64,000 bases of DNA from Verrucomicrobiota bacterium (GTDB lineage: Bacteria; Verrucomicrobiota; Verrucomicrobiia; Opitutales; Opitutaceae). The notes beneath the pieces were generated by a model. It ran no database searches and was not told the origin of the DNA. It was given only the letters and a program-made list of their open reading frames with translations. The translations under genes and the position numbers were made by a program. The stretch spans positions 1 through 64,000 of the forward strand of contig JAEKKV010000020.1 in the NCBI GenBank assembly GCA_019510185.1, read 5' to 3'. This document shows positions 1 to 8,736 of the stretch, one piece after another (within the stretch, counting starts at the first letter, position 1; each line of letters starts with the position of its first letter).

Positions 1-2015
1 GGACCGGAACGCGGAGGGATCACTAGTTCTGATCCTCCATCCAAGTCCATTGTCCGCTCACCCACCCGCACCGATTCAATCAAAACCGGCAAGGGTGCGG
101 TGATACGTGAGGTTGTTTCTTTCGGCAGGATTTCCAACGCCCCGCGGGCGGTGGCAAACCAGAGATGACCATCGGGCGTCCGGGCCGTGGCTCCACGGAA
201 CCCCAGTGAAAACTCGGTCGAAGGAAACCCGTCGTCCCGTCCATAGGCGATGCAATGAAGGGAAGTCTGACGCCCGTCCATGACAGCCTCGATCTCGTCC
301 CGCGCCACCCGCCGTAAACCACTCGCCGTGCCCACCCAAAAATCTCCCTCCGCGGTAATGATCAGAGAACGCAAGTCATCAATGCGCAGGCCTGCATCGC
401 CTGGCAACCGACTGATCCGGCCATCCCGCCAGCGGTAGAGCCCGCCTCGGAACGCACCGATCCAAACCGTGTCCGGGCCATCGGGAACGATGAACTGAAT
501 CCCGTCTCCGGGTTGAGCCCCTGATAATGGCACCGGGACAAATTGCTCTCCGGATTTCTGGAAAACCAAACCGACCTCCGTTCCCACCCAGATCCGACCG
601 GCGGCATCTTCGGCCAGGGAAAGCACCAAGGCCAACCCGCCGGCCTCAGGCATACGGAGGTCCTGCCCGCCTTGGCGACGGACGAGCGGACCCTTCACAA
701 TCGCCGCCCATAAATTCTCATTCCGGTCCACCAGCAACGCAGTGACCGGGTTCTGCAAGGATTCACGGCGGAACGTCCCTTCACTCAAGTGCAAGAGGCC
801 TTGCCCAGTGCCCACCCACACTCCGCCGGCCGGATCGGAATGGACGGTCATGATGCCCCTCGGCCAGTCAGGCCAGCCGCTCGGAACGGCAAACGTGCGA
901 TTGGTCGCGTCGGTCGCACGCACGAGCATGTTGTTGCGCCCGGCCAGCCAGAGCCTCCCCTCATTGTCCGCGCATATGGAAAAGGTGTCGTCATCGCGCA
1001 ACCCATCGTTGGTCTGCCGCAGGTGGAACCGACGCGCATGCAGACGGCTCACCCCTGCGGATTCCGTCCCCACCCAGATGTCGCCCTGGCGATCCTCAAA
1101 GACCGACGACACCACACCGCCCTCAACCGGTACCTTGGCTAAAACCCCGTTCCGGAACCGGATCAATCCGGCATTGTTCGTCCCCAACCAAAGAGTCCCC
1201 GACGAATCCTCCATCATCACATGCACGGAAAGTGCACCTAAATCCGCCACGGTTTCCTGCGAGCCATCAGGATGGTAACGCACGAGCCGAGTGCCACGTG
1301 TAGCCCATATTCCTCCTCCCCCGGCTCGCGCCAAATGCACATACCCGACGCTCGCTGGATCGATCGATTGAAAACGCTTCCCGTCAAACGGACCACAGCC
1401 GGCCGTGTTGGCATACCAGATCGTTCCGTTGGCCGTTGAAACGACTTCGTTGTCATGAACTCCCCCATTCCCGACGGCCAGGCCATCCTGTTTGGAGTAG
1501 GCGGTGAGCTGACCCTCCACCCAGCGTGACACCCTGATCGGATCTTCGCAGCCGAACCAGACCGCTCCGGAAGCGTCTTGGGCAAACGAAGTCGTCCACC
1601 CCGTCATGGGCGGCGCGAGCGGCGCGATCACGTGAAATCGATCGCCGACCCGCCGGGCGACACCTCTCCGATCCAAGCCCACCCACAGGCTGCCATCACG
1701 AGCGGTGAACAGCGCCTGCACCCGATCCGATTCCAGGCCCGGAGTATTTTCCGCCTGAAAGGTCGTGAACCTCACGCCGTCGAACCGTGCCAACCCACCC
1801 AGCGTCCCCACCCAGAGATAACCATCGGGTGTCTGCGTGAGACTCGTCACCCGGTTATTGAGCAACCCCTCCTCCATGCCCCAGGTGCGCACAACATAAT
1901 CTGTCGACACGGGGATCGCGTCCACCTCGACCGCCGGTGGATTCACCTCCGGGAATGCCTTCCCGACAAAAAAGACCATCAACAAGAACAATAGCGAGCG
2001 ACGGGGCTTAAACAC
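1..2015 (-). CDS. Two-component regulator propeller (Reg_prop) sensor protein, N-terminal part, truncated by window edge
   Basis: The minus frame stays open from a GTG at 2015 to the window edge, about 671 residues. The start is chosen because AGAGG lies just upstream and the protein then opens with a signal/anchor-like segment (KPRRS followed by LLFLLMVFFVG). After it comes TDYVVRTWGMEEGLLNNRV, the classic beginning of ligand-sensing propeller sensors, then repeated blades of the type GYLWVGTLGGLARFDG, SLWVGL and IWVGTESAGVSRL. Near the window edge the frame reads LPVLIESVRV, which in this family lies just before the Y_Y_Y domain. The transmembrane and output domains (histidine kinase, or a diguanylate cyclase or HTH) therefore lie outside the window. 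Periplasmic sensing of a polysaccharide or similar ligand is typical of the family, but the ligand here is unknown. Confidence 0.88.
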   Translation of the reverse strand, partial: MFKPRRSLLFLLMVFFVGKAFPEVNPPAVEVDAIPVSTDYVVRTWGMEEGLLNNRVTSLTQTPDGYLWVGTLGGLARFDGVRFTTFQAENTPGLESDRVQALFTARDGSLWVGLDRRGVARRVGDRFHVIAPLAPPMTGWTTSFAQDASGAVWFGCEDPIRVSRWVEGQLTAYSKQDGLAVGNGGVHDNEVVSTANGTIWYANTAGCGPFDGKRFQSIDPASVGYVHLARAGGGGIWATRGTRLVRYHPDGSQETVADLGALSVHVMMEDSSGTLWLGTNNAGLIRFRNGVLAKVPVEGGVVSSVFEDRQGDIWVGTESAGVSRLHARRFHLRQTNDGLRDDDTFSICADNEGRLWLAGRNNMLVRATDATNRTFAVPSGWPDWPRGIMTVHSDPAGGVWVGTGQGLLHLSEGTFRRESLQNPVTALLVDRNENLWAAIVKGPLVRRQGGQDLRMPEAGGLALVLSLAEDAAGRIWVGTEVGLVFQKSGEQFVPVPLSGAQPGDGIQFIVPDGPDTVWIGAFRGGLYRWRDGRISRLPGDAGLRIDDLRSLIITAEGDFWVGTASGLRRVARDEIEAVMDGRQTSLHCIAYGRDDGFPSTEFSLGFRGATARTPDGHLWFATARGALEILPKETTSRITAPLPVLIESVRVGERTMDLDGGSELVIPPRSG

Positions 2016-2081
2016 GCCCCACCTCTTACCCGCGCAGCCAACGTTGTCCAAATAAACCCGACGAGCCGCGGTGCTTTAGAG

Positions 2082-2852
2082 TCACACCGTTCGCCGGTTC
2101 CAAGCCACCAAGTCGGCGTAGCGCACGCCGCGGCCGCCGAAAATATCGAGCGCACTGCCCACCGTGAGATCCAGGGTGCCTCCGCTCACCCGCTCGACTT
2201 TACGCACGTCGTCCATCGTGGCGACGCCGCCGGCGTAGGTCATCGGCCGGCCCGCCCAGCTTCCCAGCAAAGCCACCAGCTCCTCGTCGATGCCGCCGCA
2301 CAGGCCTTCGACATCGGCCGCGTGAATCAGAAACTCCGCGCAGCTCCCCGCCAGCCGGTCGAGCGTCTCGCGGGTCACGTGCAAATTCGTGAGCGTTTGC
2401 CAGCGGTTCATCGCGACCGTCCAGCCCGCAGCCGTGCGCCGGCAGCTCAGGTCGATCACCAGGCGTTCCATTCCAACGCGGTGTTTCAACGTTTCCAGCC
2501 GGTCCTCCAGAAAATGCCCCTCCGTGTCGAACAGCCACGAGGTCACGATGACGTGGCTCGCTCCGTGATTGAGCCAGGTTTCCGCCGTCTCGCCGGTGAT
2601 GCCGCCGCCGAGGTGCAAGCCGCCCGGCCAGGCCGCCAGCGCTTCGCGTGCAGCCTCGTCATTGCCCTGCCCGAGCTTGATCACGTGCCCGCCGGCAAGG
2701 CCGTCCGCCCGGTACCGTGCCGCAAACGCCGCCGCGCTTTCGTCGCTCACGAAATTCTCGCGCAGACCCGCGCCGTCGTCGCGCAGGCTTCCCCCGACAA
2801 TCTGCTTTACCTTGCCATCATGGAGGTCGATGCACGGACGAAATCGCGTCAT
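2082..2852 (-). CDS. hisA: 1-(5-phosphoribosyl)-5-[(5-phosphoribosylamino)methylideneamino]imidazole-4-carboxamide isomerase, eukaryotic-type HisA
   Basis: A 256-residue (beta/alpha)8 barrel protein that should isomerise ProFAR to PRFAR in cytosolic histidine biosynthesis. It opens with FRPCIDLHDGKVKQIVGG, and barrel phosphate-binding glycines are visible in HLGGGI and YAGGV. The second aspartate region reads HAADVEG. The sequence pattern (RPCIDLHDGKVKQIVGG, and VTSWLFDTEG after the glycine loop) matches the fungal/plant HIS6 type rather than the usual bacterial HisA, which normally opens with IPAIDL. No other his gene is adjacent. The ATG at 2852 starts directly at the first beta strand. Confidence 0.9.
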   Translation of the reverse strand: MTRFRPCIDLHDGKVKQIVGGSLRDDGAGLRENFVSDESAAAFAARYRADGLAGGHVIKLGQGNDEAAREALAAWPGGLHLGGGITGETAETWLNHGASHVIVTSWLFDTEGHFLEDRLETLKHRVGMERLVIDLSCRRTAAGWTVAMNRWQTLTNLHVTRETLDRLAGSCAEFLIHAADVEGLCGGIDEELVALLGSWAGRPMTYAGGVATMDDVRKVERVSGGTLDLTVGSALDIFGGRGVRYADLVAWNRRTV

Positions 2853-2908
2853 AAAGCGCCAACCTAGCGGCGCCGGCTTCTCTTAGGCAATTCGCCTTTC
2901 GGGACTTT

Positions 2909-3379
2909 TCACGCGGCCGGATTACGGCGGTCCGCGCTCTCGCCGCGCCAGCGGCTTCCATCGTCGGTAAAAAGACTGAGCCGCGCGAGCGTCAGGGCCG
3001 CGCCAATCGCGATCGTGAGATCGCGGACCGCAACATCGAGAAAGCGCCACCAGACGATGAGTTGAAGCGCAATGACGATGAGCCAGGCCATGACAATGAA
3101 GGCTCCAATGCGCGGCTTCAGAAAAACCACCACCCCGGCGATAATCTCGATTACGCCGACGAGATACATGAACGCGTGATCCGTCATCGGGACAATCCGG
3201 AGGACGAGCGGATTGAGGTACTTCGTCCAATCGCAAAGCAGGTTGGTAAATTTATCGAGGCCGGCAACGATCGGCACAATGCCCAGGAGAACGCGTAAGG
3301 TAATCTGAACGGCGCACACGACCGCGTGTTCGTTGAATCCGGTCTTGGTCGCAGTTGAAGTTTCGGTGGTTGTTTTCAT
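2909..3379 (-). CDS. DoxX-like integral membrane protein
   Basis: A 156-residue protein with a hydrophilic, Thr-rich N-terminus followed by four hydrophobic segments (around ITLRVLLGIVPIVAG, AFMYLVGVIEIIAGVVVFL, IGAFIVMAWLIVIALQLIVWW and LTIAIGAALTLARLS). The layout and the GLDKF and VEIIAG-like patterns resemble the DoxX/DoxD family of small four-helix membrane proteins. A start at 3433, which overlaps the upstream stop as ATGA, would add 18 residues. I prefer ATG 3379 because the added residues do not look like part of the family. It is the last gene of the 5095-2909 operon. Its biochemical role is unknown. Confidence 0.7.
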   Translation of the reverse strand: MKTTTETSTATKTGFNEHAVVCAVQITLRVLLGIVPIVAGLDKFTNLLCDWTKYLNPLVLRIVPMTDHAFMYLVGVIEIIAGVVVFLKPRIGAFIVMAWLIVIALQLIVWWRFLDVAVRDLTIAIGAALTLARLSLFTDDGSRWRGESADRRNPAA

Positions 3380-3429
3380 GGTAAGGAATCTTTTGAGGTT
3401 GGCGGGAGAGAAAAAGACGTCGTTTCGGC

Positions 3430-4782
3430 TCAAACTCCCGACGGATAGGTCTCGGGAAGCTCGCTGTCTTCCTTCACGTCGATGGGTTCAAGCGGTTCGA
3501 CCGCCTGCGTCGCGTCCTGATGGATCACCGCATCGAACTGCGCCGCGAGGCGGGCATGAAAGTAATGGCTCCGCCGTTCCGTTTCCGGGCGATAAATGAC
3601 CCCGATCGCCCGCTCAAGGCGTCGCTCGGTCAGAAGGGCATGCACATCGGTCCCCGCACCCAGCGGCAGAAGAAAACGCGGCAGGCCCGTCTGGTGAAAC
3701 AAAGCTTCGATGCTCCCGGTCAGCGCGGGCCGCACCTGCTTCCGCTCACCGGGTCTGCCCCAGTCGGACGCCGCGATGGCCGTGCCGGAATAGGTCGTCT
3801 GCCCAATCAGTTTGCAGGCGGGCCCGTGACGCTCGCGCACCATCTGCCCGAGATTCAGTTCGCCAACCTCCCCCATTTCGGTCGCTCGCGCGTCGCCCAG
3901 ATGGGAGTTATGCGCCCACACCACGATTTTCTCCGCCTGCCCCCGGCTGCGCAGATGCTCGCGCAACGCCTCCAGGGTTTCCGCCATGTGCCGGTCGCGC
4001 ACGTTCCAGGAAGCGACCTGCCCCTGAAACATCGTGCGGTAATAGCGCTCCGCATTTTGGGCCAGACGCGCATTTTGCTCGGCATAAAAAAATTCGTCGC
4101 TCGCCTCATCGCCGGCGCGTCGCAGAAAATCGGAACGGCGACCGCGCAACGCCAACAGTTCCCGGACAACCGCGTCCTCGCAGGTTCCATTTCCCAGCCG
4201 CCCGGTCGCCCACGCATAGGTGTCGGTGTTGTTACCGAAGGCGTCGAAACACGCATAGCTCCGGCGCGCCTGGCTCGCGGCTTCGGGATCATGTTGCTCC
4301 AGATAATCGACGACCGCCCGCATCGAGGCGTGCAGACTGTATAGATCGAGCCCGTAAAAACCGACCCGCGCCCCGGGGTCGTGGAGGGTGGCATTGTACG
4401 CATGCAGCCAGCGGACGAATCCCGCGACGGCGGTATTGCCCCACATCCAGGTCGGAAAGCGGGCGAATCCGGCCAAGGCCTCGACCGCTCCGCCGACGGA
4501 GGCGCCTCCCTCCCCTCGCACATAACGATTCACTTGATACGCTTCGGGCCAGTCGCCCTCAATTGCCACCGCGGAAAAACCTCGCTCCGCAATCAACGCC
4601 CGGGTGACGCGCGCGCGCAGGGCGTAAAATTCATGCGTGCCGTGGGTGGCCTCACCCATCAGAACCAGCGAGGCGTCGCCGATCTCATCGAGCACCGGCT
4701 GAACATCGTCGTCCGCCAACGGCCGGGCGGCCGCACGCACCGTCTCCGCCGGTCCCGGCGCGAAGCTGACAAACGTTCTCAT
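3430..4782 (-). CDS. Erythromycin esterase family protein
   Basis: A protein of about 450 residues. The N-terminal motif GEATHGTHEFYALR carries the Glu and His that are catalytic in Ere-type esterases, and VVWAHNSHLGDAR carries the second pair of histidines in the same spacing as EreB. The family hydrolyses esters such as the macrolide lactone, but most chromosomal members have no proven substrate, so macrolide resistance should not be assumed. A GTG at 4809 would extend the protein by nine residues; I take ATG 4782. It lies between a small helical protein gene and a DoxX-like gene on the same strand, apparently one operon. Such members are often found in stress-related clusters. Confidence 0.85.
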   Translation of the reverse strand: MRTFVSFAPGPAETVRAAARPLADDDVQPVLDEIGDASLVLMGEATHGTHEFYALRARVTRALIAERGFSAVAIEGDWPEAYQVNRYVRGEGGASVGGAVEALAGFARFPTWMWGNTAVAGFVRWLHAYNATLHDPGARVGFYGLDLYSLHASMRAVVDYLEQHDPEAASQARRSYACFDAFGNNTDTYAWATGRLGNGTCEDAVVRELLALRGRRSDFLRRAGDEASDEFFYAEQNARLAQNAERYYRTMFQGQVASWNVRDRHMAETLEALREHLRSRGQAEKIVVWAHNSHLGDARATEMGEVGELNLGQMVRERHGPACKLIGQTTYSGTAIAASDWGRPGERKQVRPALTGSIEALFHQTGLPRFLLPLGAGTDVHALLTERRLERAIGVIYRPETERRSHYFHARLAAQFDAVIHQDATQAVEPLEPIDVKEDSELPETYPSGV

Positions 4783-4843
4783 GGTGATAACCGCCGTTCG
4801 CCGCGTCACCCGCTCAAGCCAGGGACGCGGCGGCGTTGGCGCG

Positions 4844-5095
4844 TCAGAAGCACTCGTCGCGGCAATGTTCGGCCACGAATTGCTTCAAACGTTTCACGTT
4901 CTTCTGCTCCTGTTCTTTCAGCTCGCGCCAGAAGCTTTGCAGCTCCGGCTGTTGTTCGGCGTTGGCGATGTATTGATCGTAACGCCACAACGCATCGAGC
5001 CGTTTGCCCAGCTCGTGGATCATATCGTGATCATGGTTGGCGGCCCCTTGGCTTTCGCCGATGTGGGCCATTTCTTTTTCTGCTGCGATACTCAT
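4844..5095 (-). CDS. Small helical protein of unknown function
   Basis: An 83-residue, highly charged, almost entirely helical protein starting at ATG 5095 (MSIAAEKEMAHIGE). The central part reads HDMIHELGKRLDALWRYDQY followed by ANAEQQPELQSFWRELKEQE and a Lys-rich tail, and the C-terminus has two cysteines. No membrane segment or signal peptide is visible. The two amphipathic helices with His/Glu/Asp pairs could suggest a ferritin-like or hemerythrin-like helical hairpin, but I cannot confirm a metal site. It is the first gene of the operon with the esterase-family and DoxX-like genes. A longer reading upstream to 5449 overlaps the divergent nuclease gene and is rejected. Confidence 0.65.
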   Translation of the reverse strand: MSIAAEKEMAHIGESQGAANHDHDMIHELGKRLDALWRYDQYIANAEQQPELQSFWRELKEQEQKNVKRLKQFVAEHCRDECF

Positions 5096-5292
5096 GACGA
5101 GGTTCTCGGTTAAGGGTTGTCCCGCGCTCCGACCCATTCGGAGTTTGGGTAATCTAATCCGGATTTGCCTCGCCGCCATGGGAGCATGTCCGACGATTTC
5201 ATCGGTTATCATCCTGTCCCGTCGTGGGCCGGAGCGGACGGGGCGAGGCAAGCTTGAGCTCCCGTCACGTTCCCCGGATTCTGCCCGTTCGC

Positions 5293-6285
5293 ATGGCGTG
5301 GGATATTCAGTTTCGCAAGGGCGTGTGGCTTCCGCAGGTCGGATGGTGGCTCGATGCCCGACGACCCTCGGAGCGCGTGCTGGTCTCGCATGCGCACTCC
5401 GACCACCTCGGCCGCCATCGTGAAGTGGTCTGCACCGGGCCCACCGCACGCTTCATGAGCTTGCGCCTGCCCTCTAAAACCCGCCGGGAACACATCCTGC
5501 CCTACGACCACACCGAACGGCTCACGGCCGACTCCCAAGTGACGCTGCATTCTGCCGGCCACATGCTCGGCTCCGCGCAAATCCTCATCGAACATGAGGA
5601 GCACGGGCGATTGCTTTACACCGGCGACTTCAAGCTTCGTCCCGGCCACTCTGCGCCGGCCTGCGTCGTCCCGTCGGCGGACACCCTGATCATGGAAACC
5701 ACGTTCGGCCGGCCCCGCTACGTGTTTCCGCCGGAGGAGGACGTCGTGCGACAACTGATCGCCTTCTGCCGGCAGACGCTGGCGGACCAATCAACGCCGG
5801 TGCTGTTTTGTTACAGCTTGGGCAAAAGTCAGGAGGTGCTCAGCGCCCTCGCCCCGGCCGGCCTGCCGCTGATGCTGCATCCTGAAACGTTTCGTCTTAC
5901 CCGTCTTTATGAGGAAGCGGGCCAAAACTTTCCCGCCTACCGGGAGTTCAACCGTGAAGAAGCTTCCGGCCACGTCATCCTTTGCCCGCCGCACGCACGA
6001 AACGCGATCAGCCACTTGCCCGGCCTCCGCACCGCGATGATTACCGGCTGGGCGCTCGATCCCGGCGCCAAATACCGCTACCGATGCGACGAGGTTTTTC
6101 CGCTTTCCGATCACGCCGATTTCAACGACCTGCTGCGCTTCGTGGAAAGGGTGCGGCCGCGCCGGGTGCTGACGTTGCACGGATTCGCCGCCGACTTCGC
6201 CGCCACGCTCCGCGCCCGCGGCATCGAGGCCTGGGCGCTCGACGCGGAGAACCAGTTGGAAATGGCGCTGACAGATTCCGCCTAG
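5293..6285 (+). CDS. MBL-fold / beta-CASP-type exonuclease-like metallohydrolase
   Basis: A 330-residue protein of the group often annotated as ligase-associated DNA exonuclease or mRNA 3'-end processing factor. The zinc motif SHAHSDHLG is at residues 32-40, the third-strand histidine in HSAGHMLGSA at about 90, and the Asp in LLYTGDFK at 112. A late SDHADF motif supplies the C-terminal histidine of the beta-CASP/CPSF-like arrangement. The ATG at 5293 is chosen because MAWDIQFRKGVWL begins the fold; an earlier in-frame start at 5224 would add basic residues with no family match. No ligase gene is adjacent, so whether the substrate is DNA or RNA is open. Its stop codon overlaps the convergent glmM stop. 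Confidence 0.82.
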   Translation: MAWDIQFRKGVWLPQVGWWLDARRPSERVLVSHAHSDHLGRHREVVCTGPTARFMSLRLPSKTRREHILPYDHTERLTADSQVTLHSAGHMLGSAQILIEHEEHGRLLYTGDFKLRPGHSAPACVVPSADTLIMETTFGRPRYVFPPEEDVVRQLIAFCRQTLADQSTPVLFCYSLGKSQEVLSALAPAGLPLMLHPETFRLTRLYEEAGQNFPAYREFNREEASGHVILCPPHARNAISHLPGLRTAMITGWALDPGAKYRYRCDEVFPLSDHADFNDLLRFVERVRPRRVLTLHGFAADFAATLRARGIEAWALDAENQLEMALTDSA

Positions 6286-7613
6286 ACAACCTCGAGGTCG
6301 CTCCGCGCCGCCGTCTCCAGTCGTCCGATACCCGACTGCACCGCCTGGTCGGTCGGCCCCTCCACCAGCAGACGCAGTTTCGCCTCGGTGCCCGAGAAGC
6401 GCACCAGCACCCGGCCCTGCGCGCCCAGCTCCGCTTCCAGCGCGGCGATGGCTGCCGTGAGGGCGGTGCAGGCGGACAGCTCGCGCTTTGCCCGGACCTT
6501 CAGATTGCAGGTCGCCTGTGGAAACTTCCGCAATGCCCCGCGCAAGGCGGAAAGCGGATGCCCCGTCGCGAGCATCACCTCCAGAACCTTGAGCGCCGCG
6601 ACCAAGCCGTCGCCCGTCGGGGAAACGTCGGCGCAGATGATGTGTCCGCTGGATTCGCCGCCCAAAACCGCTCCGTCGGCGAGCATGCGTTCGATCACAT
6701 AACGGTCGCCCACGGCGGTGCGGGCCACCCGACCGCCCGCAGCCGTCACGGCGGCGTCGACGCCCAGATTGCTCTGCACCGTCACCACCAGGGTTTTCGC
6801 CGCGAGGCGGTCCTGCTTGAGCGCGTGGAGCGCGAGCAAGGTCAGCACCTCGTCGCCGTCCAGCACCTCGCCGTGTTCGTCGCAAAGAATGCAGCGGTCG
6901 CCGTCGCCATCGTGCGCGATGCCCAGGCGGGCGCCGGTCGCGCGGACTTTTTCGGCGAGTTTCTCCGGATGTTCGCTGCCCACGCCGGCGTTGATGTTAA
7001 AGCCGTCGGGCGCGTCGCCGATGCCGGTGATTTCCGCGCCCAGCGCCCGCAAAACCATCGCGCTGGTCACCGCGGTCGCGCCGTTCGCGGTGTCGAGCAC
7101 GATGCGCCAGCCTGCCAGGGATTTCGAGGGGAGCAGCGCGCGCGCAGCATCAACGTAGGCCTGCGCCGCTCCGGAATGACGGACCAACTCGACTCGCGCC
7201 GGACCGCCGGCCGGGGCATCCGGCAACAGCGCTTCGATGCGCGCCTCATCCGCGTCGGTGAGCTTGATGCCCGTGCCGGCAAAAAACTTGATGCCGTTGT
7301 CGGCCGCCGGATTGTGCGACGCCGTGACGACGACCCCGAGCACCGCGCCCTCGGCGCGGACCGCCCGGGCCACCGCCGGCGTGGGCAGCACGCCCAGCGA
7401 AACCGGCTCGAGCCCCGCGGCCGCAAGCCCCGCGGCGACGGCGGCCACCAGCGATTCCCCCGAAGCGCGGGTATCGCGCCCGATCAGAACGCGGCCCCGG
7501 CCTCCGATCCATCGGCCGGCCGCCTCGCCCAAACGGGCGGCGAACGTTTCGTTGATGACCGGGCCGCCATAGGGGCCGCGCACTCCGTCGGTGCCGAAAT
7601 ACAGGCGTTTCAT
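6282..7613 (-). CDS. glmM: Phosphoglucosamine mutase
   Basis: A 443-residue alpha-D-phosphohexomutase converting glucosamine-6-phosphate to glucosamine-1-phosphate for UDP-GlcNAc, hence peptidoglycan and LPS. Visible motifs are FGTDGVRG at 6-13, the phosphoserine loop TASHNPAADNG with Ser99, the Mg-binding DGDGDR at 235-240, the sugar-binding GGESSGHI near 319-325, and the phosphate-binding RFSGTE at 405-410. Length and motif order are normal for GlmM. The ATG overlaps the stop of trpD by four bases (ATGA), so the two are probably translationally coupled. The stop overlaps the convergent metallohydrolase stop. Confidence 0.96.
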   Translation of the reverse strand: MKRLYFGTDGVRGPYGGPVINETFAARLGEAAGRWIGGRGRVLIGRDTRASGESLVAAVAAGLAAAGLEPVSLGVLPTPAVARAVRAEGAVLGVVVTASHNPAADNGIKFFAGTGIKLTDADEARIEALLPDAPAGGPARVELVRHSGAAQAYVDAARALLPSKSLAGWRIVLDTANGATAVTSAMVLRALGAEITGIGDAPDGFNINAGVGSEHPEKLAEKVRATGARLGIAHDGDGDRCILCDEHGEVLDGDEVLTLLALHALKQDRLAAKTLVVTVQSNLGVDAAVTAAGGRVARTAVGDRYVIERMLADGAVLGGESSGHIICADVSPTGDGLVAALKVLEVMLATGHPLSALRGALRKFPQATCNLKVRAKRELSACTALTAAIAALEAELGAQGRVLVRFSGTEAKLRLLVEGPTDQAVQSGIGRLETAARSDLEVV

Positions 7614-8656
7614 GAATTAAAAAACTCCCGGGTGGCCGCGATCTTGGCCCGCACCGCGCCGCCAAGCAAAAGCTCGCGCGCCTGATCCGCGCCGGCCCGG
7701 ACGGAATCGGTGCGCCCGGTGATCCACAACGCGGTGGCGGTGTTGAACACGATGGTGTCCACCAGCCCGGCCGGGCCGCGTCCCGCCAGCAAGGCGTCCA
7801 CAATGGTCAGGTTGGTCGGGAGATCGCCACCTTCCAGATCCGCGAAGGGCGTGAGCGAAAATCCGTGGTCCGAACCGTTCCACCAACCCTCCACCGCCCG
7901 CAGCCGGCCGATGCCGCGCACGCGATTGGGGGTAGTCGTCGTGAGTTCGTCGATACCGCGGCCGGGTGCGATCACCCCGTGAGCGGCCAGACCGGCGCCG
8001 GTGTCCAGCAAATCAAAAACGTCCGCGAGCTTCGCCACCCAAGCCTCGGCAAACACGCCCAGCAGAACGTTCGCCGGACGACCCGGGTTGATGAGCGGAC
8101 CGAGAATATTGAACACCGACCGGCGCCCTTGGGCCGCGAGTTGGCGGCGCACCGGCGAGATATGCCGGAAGGTCGGATGATAAGCCGGCGCGAAGAAAAA
8201 CGCATAACCCAGCGTGGCGAGAGCCGAACGGGTTTTTTCCGGCGACGCCTCCAAGTCCACTCCGAGCGCCGACAGCAGGTCGGCGCTGCCGCACTTCGAG
8301 GTGATGCCCCGGTTGCCGTGTTTCATCACGGGAACGCCGGCGCAGGCCAGCGTGAGCACCACCATGCTGGAAATATTGAAACCTCCCGCGAGATCGCCGC
8401 CCGTGCCGACGATATCGATGGCCGTCGCCGCCCAAGCCTCGACTCCGGGGTCGATCGCCCGCGCACGAAACGCCCGTGCAAAGGCGGCGATCTCGGCGGC
8501 GGTTTCGCCTTTTTCGCCCAGCGCGATGAGAAACGCGGCCTTGGCCTCGTCGCCCGCTCCGGGCGCGGCCAGCGCCGCCGCGGCGGTTTCCACTTCGGCG
8601 GACGAAAGCTCCTGGCGAGCCGCCAACCGGCGCGTGAGTTCGGCAAGTTCAGACAT
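7610..8656 (-). CDS. trpD: Anthranilate phosphoribosyltransferase
   Basis: A 348-residue enzyme joining anthranilate to PRPP in tryptophan synthesis. The PRPP-binding GTGGD is at residues 84-88, the substrate region KHGNR at 112-116 (usually KHGNRA/S), and HPTFRHISPVRRQL is the conserved anthranilate-side segment. It is a stand-alone trpD without a fused glutamine amidotransferase, and no other trp gene lies nearby. It overlaps glmM by four bases, an unusual partner that suggests an operon of convenience rather than pathway logic. Confidence 0.95.
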   Translation of the reverse strand: MSELAELTRRLAARQELSSAEVETAAAALAAPGAGDEAKAAFLIALGEKGETAAEIAAFARAFRARAIDPGVEAWAATAIDIVGTGGDLAGGFNISSMVVLTLACAGVPVMKHGNRGITSKCGSADLLSALGVDLEASPEKTRSALATLGYAFFFAPAYHPTFRHISPVRRQLAAQGRRSVFNILGPLINPGRPANVLLGVFAEAWVAKLADVFDLLDTGAGLAAHGVIAPGRGIDELTTTTPNRVRGIGRLRAVEGWWNGSDHGFSLTPFADLEGGDLPTNLTIVDALLAGRGPAGLVDTIVFNTATALWITGRTDSVRAGADQARELLLGGAVRAKIAATREFFNS

Positions 8657-8736
8657 GAACCGACAAGGAATCTAAAAACCTCCCCCCGAGGGAAGCATAA
8701 ACTCGACAGCCCCTGGCCATTCCAAGAGGAGAAAGC

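Noticed and set aside
5982..7685. 567-codon plus-strand frame antisense to glmM and trpD
   Set aside because: Arg/Ala-rich shadow of GC-rich genes; glmM and trpD are well supported.
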